Shown piece by piece: positions 1 to 5,309 of a stretch of DNA of 5,309 nucleotides. A model generated the notes under the pieces. It was not told the DNA's origin. It saw nothing but the letters and a program-made list of their open reading frames with translations, and did no database searches. Origin of the DNA: Phycisphaerales bacterium (lineage in GTDB: Bacteria; Planctomycetota; Phycisphaerae; Phycisphaerales; UBA1924); contig JAESSR010000338.1 in assembly GCA_016764015.1 (NCBI GenBank), positions 1-5,309 of the forward strand. Reading direction: 5' to 3'. Made by a program: the position numbers and the translations under genes. How positions within the stretch are numbered: the first letter of the stretch is position 1; every line of letters starts with the position of its first letter.

Positions 1-801
1 GGGTTAGCGATTCTGTTGCCGACTGCGGTGACGCTCTGGCTCTTGGTGCAGGCCTTTGGGTTTGTTTTCAACAATGTTGCCCAGCCGATCAATCGTGCGA
101 CCCGATTCGCGGTGATCTGGGTCGTACCTCGCGTGCTCGATGAGGACAAGATCCCTGAATGGTTCCAGGTGACGGACGATCGCGTGCTCGATATACGAGC
201 GTCACGCGATATTCGAGACTCGGTATCAGATGAATCGGTGCGCCTTGATCTGCGTAAGGAATACCTCGCTCAGTTCTGGCTGGATCATCGGTATCTCAAT
301 CTGACCGGGTTGGTTATCGCGATTATGCTGATTTACCTCGTCGGCGTGCTGATCGGCAACTTCATGGGCAAATCCGTCTACGCCCGGCTCGAACGGTTGA
401 TCACCCGCATCCCAGGGTTCAAGCAGGTCTACCCGCATGTCAAACAAGTCGTTGACATGATCATTGGTGACAACAAGATGGCCTTTAGCCAGGTTGTGAT
501 TGTCGAGTATCCATCCGCCGGGATTTGGACGGTCGGGTTCCTGACGGGCAACTCGCTCCGTGAAATCGATGACCATGCTGGTGGCACAGTGGTCTCGGTC
601 TTCATCCCCACCTCCCCGACCCCGTTCACCGGGTTCACCATCAACTTACCCAAAGACAAGGTGATCAAGATCGGGATGTCAGTCGAAGAAGCACTCCGAT
701 TTGTAATCACCGCCGGCGTCTTGTCGCCGGGCGTTGTCACGGGTAATGAGACAACGACCAATATTATTGAACAGGCTACCGACGAAGTTCAATCAGACTG
801 A
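1..801 (+). CDS. DUF502 family inner-membrane protein (5' end outside window)
   Basis: The frame is open from base 1 (GLAILLPTAVTLW...), so the true start lies upstream; 266 residues are visible. Two membrane segments can be seen, about residues 1-26 and 101-122. Family hallmarks follow: RIPGFKQVYPHVKQVV (136-151), VVIVEYPSAGIWTVGFLTG (165-183), VFIPTSPTPFTGF (200-212) and MSVEEALRFVITAGVLSPG (226-244). This is the usual order in DUF502 proteins, which lack a settled biochemical function in bacteria. A charged, soluble stretch of about 60 residues (roughly 45-97) separates the two membrane segments; it seems long for the family, from memory. The C-terminal tail after residue 250 is polar and acidic. 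The gene converges on the LVIVD/dockerin gene with 9 bases between stop codons and shows no functional link to it. The family call is by motif recognition and is firm; the role is unknown. Confidence 0.9.
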   Translation, partial: GLAILLPTAVTLWLLVQAFGFVFNNVAQPINRATRFAVIWVVPRVLDEDKIPEWFQVTDDRVLDIRASRDIRDSVSDESVRLDLRKEYLAQFWLDHRYLNLTGLVIAIMLIYLVGVLIGNFMGKSVYARLERLITRIPGFKQVYPHVKQVVDMIIGDNKMAFSQVVIVEYPSAGIWTVGFLTGNSLREIDDHAGGTVVSVFIPTSPTPFTGFTINLPKDKVIKIGMSVEEALRFVITAGVLSPGVVTGNETTTNIIEQATDEVQSD

Positions 802-810
802 TAGCGCGTG

Positions 811-987
811 TTATGGGCATCCTGCAGCAAAGGCTGTGAGAAACTCCGAGACATCAAAGAAGTTCCATCGCTGATCATTGTTCAAATCTGCGATGGGGTC
901 GCTGATTGAAAATGCTGTGATGAAGGCAGAGATATCGAACGAATCAAGTGTGCCGTCATTTGTAAAATCTGCTCGACAAGGGCCGCA
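811..987 (-). other. Dockerin-like domain of the LVIVD protein
   Basis: This encodes residues 635-692: CGPCRADFTNDGTLDSFD, then a helix-like ISAFITAF, a DPIAD linker, and a second loop DLNNDQRWNFFD with helix VSEFLTAF and the end AAGCP. Two F-hand-like calcium loops (D-x-T/N-x-D-...-D) define a dockerin type I fold. The second loop has Gln instead of Gly at position 6, but its acidic ligands are intact. Cys635 and Cys638 precede the module and Cys691 ends it. Confidence 0.85.
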
Positions 988-2889
988 CTGATCGCTGAGA
1001 TCAATGATACTGATCGGTCCGCTCGCAGCGATATAGGCTCTATCGCTTTGGATATCGATCGTCCATCCGCCGATATCAACAGAGCCAACAAGCTGAGCGG
1101 TTCTTGGATCAGAGCCATGGAACTTGTCGAGTGACTGGCTGTATCCAGTCTGGTTGGCACTCGTGAGCGCATACGCATTCCCATCGACAATGTGGAAATC
1201 AACATATGCTTTCTCGCTAAAGGGAGCGAGTTCGATCGGGTTAAACAGCGAGTTGATGTTATAAGAAACCATTGGGTATCTATATCCGCTGATGCAGACA
1301 TATGCGGTGTTGTCAATTATTTTGATATTGATCGGAGTTGATTGCGGTGTTCTTTTCGAGAGCCTTGTTGGGGGAACCAACTCATCGTAGTAGAAAAACT
1401 CTACATCATTTGGGGCGTAGTTGCCAACAATAATTGTGTGCTCATCAACATCGATAAACTGGCATCGGCCGCTTGTCGCAACTGTATCTGTGACCACTGG
1501 ATTCGATTGATCTGATATATCGACAATCTTAAACCCATCATCGGCAGACGCAATATACGCGTTCGATTCAAATATGGTGAAGTTGATGATCAGCTCATCC
1601 TCAAGTTTTCCAACGACAGTCGGGTTGTGAACATCGGAGATATCGACTATGTAGAGAGTGGATTCGAATCTGCCTACGAGCAAGTAGGCTGTGTTGCCGA
1701 CCACTTCGATTTTTTTAACAGGGCTCTCAAGATTGAGCACACTCAATATCTGAGGCGAACTTTCGTCACTCGCATCGATGATGGTGAATCCATCGTCGTC
1801 ACTTGCAACATAGAGGATGCCGTCAATGATTTGGATATCCAATGCATGTTCAACTGCGTCTAAGACTGTGATGATTGGGGAGTTATGGAGCGTGCTCAAA
1901 TCAATGATCTGAGCAAAGCCGGATCCTGAAGAAGCGGCTTGTCTTCCGGCTAAAATAGCTAAGCCATTTATAAGTGTAATATTTTGAGCGATCGAGTGAT
2001 GAGCATGGACATTGGGCATCGAGTCGTAAAATGTCAATAGAATAGGTTCGCTTGGATCGCTGACATCGTACACTTTGAGCCCGCCCATGCCATCGGCGAC
2101 AAAGGCTCTAGCTCCCGAGAGTTCAATATCGTGAGGTGAACTGCCGGTGATCGTATTGCTGAGTAGTTCAGGTTGAGTTGGATCGGAAATGTCATAGATC
2201 CGCATCGCGTGATCCTGTCCCCATCCCTGATAGGTTGTGTAGAGGATATTGCCATCGCGTACAACTCTCGAGCAAGACTCCGTCGCGCTGATGACAGATA
2301 GCAGAGACATGTTCGTCGGGTCGGTTGCATCAATGATACTGACGCCTCTGCCAGAAACAACGACGATTGAGTCGGTAGCAGTGACAAAGGTCGTAAACCC
2401 TTCAAGGGCCAAATATCCTAAAGCAACCATCTCGCTGGGAGTCTTAATATCAACAGCCTCAAGCCCATCAGTTGTTGATATGAATGCCGTAGTCCCAATG
2501 ATATCGACATCTGTTGCTGGGGATTGAGTGACAAATGTGCCAACTATCTCAGGTGATTCTGGGATCGAAATGTCATACACCATGAGCCCATTCGATGCGC
2601 CAGCGATGAACAGGAGCGAATCGGCGAGCTCGATGTTATTGGCTGGACCAAGAATGAAGCCAATCGATTGAGGGCTAGAGGGGGCGATGATGTCAACGAT
2701 CATCACGCCCTGAGAGTAAGCAACAAAGGCAAGTTCTTCTGTTATTTGAACATCATTGACAGCAGCCTGGGGCCGAAAAGACCCAAGATAATCATTGTAC
2801 TGACATACCACGCCATCCGCATGAGCTGGCGCAATGATGACAAAGAAGAGCAGAAGTGACATTACGGTTGACCAACTCTGGTTGCGCAT
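811..2889 (-). CDS. Secreted LVIVD-repeat beta-propeller protein with C-terminal dockerin
   Basis: The 692-residue product has a signal peptide (1-24): a polar start, a hydrophobic core MSLLLFFVIIAP, and a likely cut after A-H-A24. The body consists of repeats of about 40 residues with the LVIVD signature, e.g. GVMIVDIIAPSSP (61), GLMVYDISIPESP (101), GVSIIDATDPTN (182), MRIYDISDPTQP (229), GLKVYDVSDPSEP (270), GFTIIDASDESSP (367), LYIVDISDVHNP (412), GFKIVDISDQSNP (452) and ISIIDLSD (626). At least ten units can be counted; such repeats are thought to form beta-propellers, often surface or binding proteins. Residues 635-692 form a two-repeat dockerin: CGPC, then calcium loops starting at D641 (D641/T643/D645/D652) and D668 (D668/N670/D672/D679), ending GCP. 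The ATG at 2889 has AAGGA six bases upstream. The gene follows the peroxidase gene by 31 bases on the same strand. I infer an exported binding or scaffold protein; its ligand cannot be read from sequence. Confidence 0.9.
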   Translation of the reverse strand: MRNQSWSTVMSLLLFFVIIAPAHADGVVCQYNDYLGSFRPQAAVNDVQITEELAFVAYSQGVMIVDIIAPSSPQSIGFILGPANNIELADSLLFIAGASNGLMVYDISIPESPEIVGTFVTQSPATDVDIIGTTAFISTTDGLEAVDIKTPSEMVALGYLALEGFTTFVTATDSIVVVSGRGVSIIDATDPTNMSLLSVISATESCSRVVRDGNILYTTYQGWGQDHAMRIYDISDPTQPELLSNTITGSSPHDIELSGARAFVADGMGGLKVYDVSDPSEPILLTFYDSMPNVHAHHSIAQNITLINGLAILAGRQAASSGSGFAQIIDLSTLHNSPIITVLDAVEHALDIQIIDGILYVASDDDGFTIIDASDESSPQILSVLNLESPVKKIEVVGNTAYLLVGRFESTLYIVDISDVHNPTVVGKLEDELIINFTIFESNAYIASADDGFKIVDISDQSNPVVTDTVATSGRCQFIDVDEHTIIVGNYAPNDVEFFYYDELVPPTRLSKRTPQSTPINIKIIDNTAYVCISGYRYPMVSYNINSLFNPIELAPFSEKAYVDFHIVDGNAYALTSANQTGYSQSLDKFHGSDPRTAQLVGSVDIGGWTIDIQSDRAYIAASGPISIIDLSDQCGPCRADFTNDGTLDSFDISAFITAFSISDPIADLNNDQRWNFFDVSEFLTAFAAGCP

Positions 2890-2895
2890 CTGAGT

Positions 2896-2900
2896 TCCTT
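2896..2900 (-). promoter_or_regulatory. Ribosome-binding site of the LVIVD gene
   Basis: AAGGA on the minus strand lies six bases before the ATG at 2889, inside the 31-base gap after the peroxidase stop. It supports this start and independent translation of the second gene of the pair. I see no promoter in the gap, which fits co-transcription. Confidence 0.7.
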
Positions 2901-2920
2901 GTAGTCAATTTAAGTCGAGC

Positions 2921-3091
2921 TTATGGACATTCTCTGTTGAAGAGATTAATAAACTCCGAGACATCGAAGAAGTTGAGCTCGCCTTCCTCGCCGACAAAGT
3001 TCACCCGAGCATCGTTGCTTGAGTAAAGCATGAGGAAGTCCGAGACATCGAAGAAGTTGAGCACGCCGTCGTTGTTGATGTCCGCCGGGCA
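2921..3091 (-). other. Dockerin-like domain of the peroxidase, second loop degenerate
   Basis: This encodes residues 577-632 (numbered from the ATG at 4819). The first loop, DINNDGVLNFFD, has Asp580, Asn582, Asp584 and Asp591 in place. In the second (VGEEGELNFFD), positions 1 and 3 are Phe608 and Gly610 and position 5 is Glu612, so only the late part of the loop and the helix VSEFINLF are preserved. The mature protein has just two cysteines, Cys577 and Cys631, at the two edges of this module. Confidence 0.8.
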
Positions 3092-4819
3092 CGGGGCCGT
3101 CGCGTGGAAGACATCGTCGCTGAGCTCGTCGCCGATCTCAGTATTCCGGCGGATAATCGTCGCGAGCGTCTGCTGGTTCACCATCTCGACCATCTCAGCC
3201 GGCAGGTATGACTCATACCAGAACCGATCGCCGGTGCGGAGCCTTGCGAACTGATCGACGAAGATCGCCTGTAGTGTTTCGCCGACCATTGAGCCTTCGG
3301 TCGCGGGCTCAGCGAGGAGCCCGACCCATGGGTCAATCTCGTCGACTGAGCTGTACACCTCAAAGAGTGCTTCGTTGATTGCCGAGTCATCACTGATCTG
3401 ATGGAACCCATCGACAGGCGCAAATCCAAAGGCCGAGCGTGTCGCGTTGTAATCGGGCAAGCCGTGATCGCGCCCGCGCTGGATATTGAGCGATGCGAGA
3501 TCGAATCCGCCAGAGCCGGGTGCGCCGAACAAGAAGTTTCGGACATCATCGACGATATAGGTATCGATCGTCTGTGCCCGCTGGCTCGCGAGTCCACGCA
3601 GGATCGAATCGATCCCGTTCGTGCTGATCACATCGGGGACAAAGAACCCCATCTGCAAGGGCAGATCGCCCGCGTCCACAACCTGATCCGTCGCCTTCAA
3701 GCGGCGCAGTGTTGGTGACAGCATTGTGTGCCCCACGCGGTACGCCGCGGTTGCGAACACATTGGAGATCATGGGCGCCATCGTGTCGTTGTACCCTGCG
3801 TACGCGCCCATCGCGCCATCGCCGAGGAGCAAGGGCAGGAACTCGTTGAAGGTAATCGCCTGCATCTCAGCAACCACCATCGCCCGCGCCCGCTCGTAGA
3901 GCTCATCGCCGTCAGCCTTTGGGAACTCAATCGCGAACCGGTCGGCCCAGTAGTTGTGCTCACGCATGAAGAGCGTGTGCATCGCTGTCAGTGCGACCTG
4001 CTCGTTGGCGCGGATATCGCCGGCAAAGAAGAAACTCGGATCCATCCCGGTTGGAGCGTTCGCAAACCCATCTGTATTGAACGGCAGCAGATCGCCGGCG
4101 CTCGTTGCCAACCGACCCGTCCCGTCGTTCGTCCGCAGAGCCGCCGCCCGCGGATCATCGGACCCGTAGACATTCGATGCATCAATGAACGAGGTGATCT
4201 CGTTGATGTGCTGGCGCTCACCTTGAGCATCCATATGGAACGCAGATCGGTTCATCCCGATGACGACAGTCCCTGTGTTCTCTGGATCAAACCACGAATC
4301 ACCAGCGGGCACCTCGATATCGAAGGGCACCGATGGGCTCCCGATCGGGGTCTCGTCGATGTCATGGTCGAGGAACTGCCCCCATTGCCAGAGGAAGTCC
4401 GACGCGTTGACGGCATTGGGCAGATCACCCGGCGACGCATTGACCGCGTTGCTCACGACGCGGGCGCTCGGCCCGTCCATCCGCGCCGGGATTTCACCCG
4501 ATGCCAGCGGATAATCAGCACCCATCATCCGCATCATGTCGGTCGAAGCAGCGCCCCATAGCGGGTTGCTCAGGTTGTTTGTTGAGCCGTCAATCGTGCG
4601 GAACTCAAGGGGGAAAACCGCCGATCCACTCCCGCCACGAGCCCTCGTATTTTCTATAAATTGCCGATCGGGCCGCTCAGTATGGGCACGCTTGACCACC
4701 GATCGACGGATGGCATCTTTCGGCTCAGCAGTAGGGGCGACGCCGGCCAAAGTTGTGAATGCAGATATTCCTACGACTGTCCCCGATATGAGACAGATCA
4801 ATCCAGTTCCTGTGCGCAT
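2921..4819 (-). CDS. Secreted animal-type haem peroxidase with C-terminal dockerin (peroxidockerin type)
   Basis: The 632-residue product belongs to the peroxidase-cyclooxygenase superfamily (animal haem peroxidase, PF03098), which uses hydrogen peroxide to oxidise halides or organic substrates. Aligned by eye with myeloperoxidase it keeps distal Gln148 and His152 in WGQFLDHDID, haem-linking Asp151 and Glu273 (DIRANEQ), catalytic Arg270, proximal His364 (YRVGHTMLSP) and its partner Asn445 (LNIQRGRDHGLPDYN). The calcium site Asp153 plus Thr209/Phe211/Asp213/Ser215 (TSFIDASNVYGS) is also present. The myeloperoxidase sulfonium Met is Gln274 here. Residues 1 to about 25-31 are a signal peptide, so the enzyme is exported. 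Residues 577-632 are a dockerin-like tail ending ECP. The ATG at 4819 is chosen because AGGAG lies nine bases upstream and the signal peptide starts cleanly; an in-frame ATG at 4852 would add 11 residues without a good ribosome site. It probably heads a two-gene operon with the LVIVD protein. The substrate is unknown. Confidence 0.93.
   Translation of the reverse strand: MRTGTGLICLISGTVVGISAFTTLAGVAPTAEPKDAIRRSVVKRAHTERPDRQFIENTRARGGSGSAVFPLEFRTIDGSTNNLSNPLWGAASTDMMRMMGADYPLASGEIPARMDGPSARVVSNAVNASPGDLPNAVNASDFLWQWGQFLDHDIDETPIGSPSVPFDIEVPAGDSWFDPENTGTVVIGMNRSAFHMDAQGERQHINEITSFIDASNVYGSDDPRAAALRTNDGTGRLATSAGDLLPFNTDGFANAPTGMDPSFFFAGDIRANEQVALTAMHTLFMREHNYWADRFAIEFPKADGDELYERARAMVVAEMQAITFNEFLPLLLGDGAMGAYAGYNDTMAPMISNVFATAAYRVGHTMLSPTLRRLKATDQVVDAGDLPLQMGFFVPDVISTNGIDSILRGLASQRAQTIDTYIVDDVRNFLFGAPGSGGFDLASLNIQRGRDHGLPDYNATRSAFGFAPVDGFHQISDDSAINEALFEVYSSVDEIDPWVGLLAEPATEGSMVGETLQAIFVDQFARLRTGDRFWYESYLPAEMVEMVNQQTLATIIRRNTEIGDELSDDVFHATAPCPADINNDGVLNFFDVSDFLMLYSSNDARVNFVGEEGELNFFDVSEFINLFNRECP
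2955..3061. repeat. Two identical 23-bp copies within the peroxidase dockerin
   Basis: Bases 2955-2977 and 3039-3061 are identical (starting TCCGAGACATCG, ending AAGTTGAG), 84 bases or 28 codons apart. They encode the matching NFFDVS core of the two dockerin halves. Near copies occur in the LVIVD gene (around 845-865) and the right-edge gene (around 5018-5036). This is internal domain duplication, not a mobile repeat. Confidence 0.85.
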
Positions 4820-4828
4820 AGTACAAAT

Positions 4829-4833
4829 CTCCT
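4829..4833 (-). promoter_or_regulatory. Ribosome-binding site of the peroxidase gene
   Basis: AGGAG on the minus strand sits nine bases before the ATG at 4819. It decides the start: the in-frame ATG at 4852 has only an A-rich stretch directly before it. Confidence 0.75.
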
Positions 4834-4844
4834 GTATTAAGGAT

Positions 4845-4893
4845 ATTATCATCTTTTGAGCCAGCTACAAGCGGAAATGTTGCAATCGGTCAA
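4845..4893 (-). promoter_or_regulatory. Tentative promoter region for the peroxidase-LVIVD pair
   Basis: Two incomplete sigma70-like readings are possible on the minus strand. TTGACC (4893-4888) resembles a -35 box, but at 17 bases spacing the -10 would be a poor TTGTAG (4870-4865). GATAAT (4850-4845) is a better -10 but lacks a well-spaced -35. A promoter is expected somewhere in this 161-base gap; its exact position is a guess. Confidence 0.25.
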
Positions 4894-4947
4894 ATATCTG
4901 CTCATATGCAATCAGCAGCTATGCGGACCTTTGCAGGTTGTTCCCAT

Positions 4948-4980
4948 TCAAATGCTCATCAAATGCTTCGCAAATGGTAC
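4948..4980. repeat. Three tandem 11-bp units upstream of the peroxidase gene
   Basis: TCAAATGCTCA (4948-4958), TCAAATGCTTC (4959-4969) and GCAAATGGTAC (4970-4980) share a CAAATG core at an exact 11-base period, about one helix turn. The last unit abuts the stop codon of the right-edge gene. The same 161-base gap also holds two TGCAATC heptamers (4881-4887 and 4907-4913). Phased direct repeats are typical of response-regulator or activator sites, but no regulator is identified and chance is possible. Confidence 0.45.
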
Positions 4981-5309
4981 TCAGGGGCACCCAGCGGCAA
5001 ATGCTGCGAGGAATGCTGCGACATCGAAGAAGTTCCAACGGTTGTCGTTGGTGAAGTCTGCGATGGGGTCGTGATTGGATAGGGCGGTGATGAAGGCCGA
5101 CACATCTAAGAAGTTGAGGGTGCCGTCGCCCGTCAGGTCAGCAGGGCATGAGGACTGGTCGCATTGGTTGAGCAGCACGCTCGTATCGTTGCTGTTGGAG
5201 TTGGCCACGACCATGTCCAGGTCGCAGCTTTTAGTCGCGCAAATTGTTCCTCGCTGAGATTGGCACCTTCCTTGGAAGAATAAACCAGGGCGCCCGATGG
5301 ACGGGCAGA
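4981..5309 (-). CDS. 3' end of a VCBS/FG-GAP-like protein with C-terminal dockerin (partial, possibly frameshifted)
   Basis: The gene enters from the right edge and its frame has no stop up to base 5309. From 5223 downward it encodes DLDMVVANSNSNDTSVLLN, which matches the second half of a VCBS/FG-GAP beta-propeller repeat. A two-loop dockerin follows (DLTGDGTLNFLD and DFTNDNRWNFFD), ending AAGCP. An ATG at 5214 would give a 77-residue protein, but it has no ribosome site, lacks a signal peptide and cuts the repeat, so I treat it as internal. Upstream of about 5223 the frame reads as an odd Cys/Arg/Gln-rich segment (GRCQSQRGTICATKSC) unlike a VCBS repeat. Another minus-strand frame there gives a more natural peptide (see findings). 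The protein is presumably exported like its neighbours. The tail is certain; the extent and integrity of the gene are not. Confidence 0.65.
   Translation of the reverse strand, partial: CPSIGRPGLFFQGRCQSQRGTICATKSCDLDMVVANSNSNDTSVLLNQCDQSSCPADLTGDGTLNFLDVSAFITALSNHDPIADFTNDNRWNFFDVAAFLAAFAAGCP
4984..5148 (-). other. Dockerin-like domain of the right-edge gene
   Basis: The module begins CPADLTGDG and ends AAGCP, with both calcium loops keeping their Asp/Thr/Asn ligands; position 6 of the second loop is Asn rather than Gly. It is very similar to the LVIVD tail, sharing SAFITA, DPIAD, RWNFFDV and AFAAGCP. A 15-base DNA identity (5057-5071 and 887-901) covers DPIAD. Confidence 0.85.

Noticed and set aside
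16..18. TTG start for the DUF502 gene
   Set aside because: The frame is open to base 1 and residues before this codon (GLAIL) fit the first membrane segment, so the gene is simply cut by the window edge.
1627..1863. 78-codon + strand open frame inside the LVIVD gene
   Set aside because: It is antisense to conserved LVIVD repeats, and I see no recognisable motif or family in it.
2921..3091. Repeated 23-bp DNA as a mobile element or CRISPR-like repeat
   Set aside because: The copies are two halves of one duplicated protein domain, in frame and 28 codons apart.
3728..4561. 277-codon open frame on the + strand, antisense to the peroxidase
   Set aside because: It is rich in Arg, His and Val, matches no family I recognise, and lies wholly opposite a gene with unmistakable active-site motifs. 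It is a GC-rich shadow frame.
4820..4852. Peroxidase start at the ATG at 4852
   Set aside because: It adds 11 residues before a good signal peptide and lacks a well-spaced ribosome site, while the ATG at 4819 has AGGAG nine bases upstream.
4898..4918. Hairpin CTGCT/AGCAG with an 11-base loop as a terminator after the right-edge gene
   Set aside because: The stem is only 5 bp, the loop is long, and no T-run follows on either strand.
4981..5214. Stand-alone 77-residue dockerin protein starting at the ATG at 5214
   Set aside because: There is no ribosome site or signal peptide, and the frame continues upstream with residues (DLD) that complete the VCBS-like motif. It is more likely the tail of a longer gene.

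Overview
The window looks like chromosomal DNA from a marine planctomycete, most likely of the class Phycisphaerae. Three predicted secreted proteins end in the same two-repeat dockerin-like tail. Each tail opens at a Cys and closes on a terminal Cys-Pro, a form I associate with Phycisphaera-type proteins annotated as 'GC-type dockerin'. Taxonomy is inferred from this style only; there is no rRNA or other marker gene here.

Layout. On the + strand, 1-801 is the 3' part of a gene for a DUF502-family inner-membrane protein that begins before the window. Nine bases later it meets, tail to tail, a minus-strand group that fills the rest. Read in its own direction (right to left), that group starts with the end of a gene entering from the right edge: half of a VCBS/FG-GAP-like repeat plus a dockerin tail (4981-5309). 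Next comes a 161-base intergenic region (4820-4980) with a three-unit 11-bp direct repeat. It is followed by an animal-type haem peroxidase with a dockerin tail (2921-4819), and after a 31-base gap by an LVIVD-repeat beta-propeller protein with a dockerin tail (811-2889).

The peroxidase and the propeller protein are probably co-transcribed, each with its own ribosome-binding site. Both have signal peptides, so I infer a two-protein exported set attached to, or assembled on, the same partner through a shared C-terminal module. The peroxidase keeps every catalytic, haem-linking and calcium-binding residue I could align by eye with myeloperoxidase.

I see no tRNA, rRNA, CRISPR array, insertion sequence or recognisable defence system, and no gene-free stretch longer than 300 bases. 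The most notable points are the Cys-bounded dockerin module used by three different proteins, the peroxidase-propeller gene pair, a probable reading-frame break near the right edge, and the phased 11-bp repeats upstream of the peroxidase.
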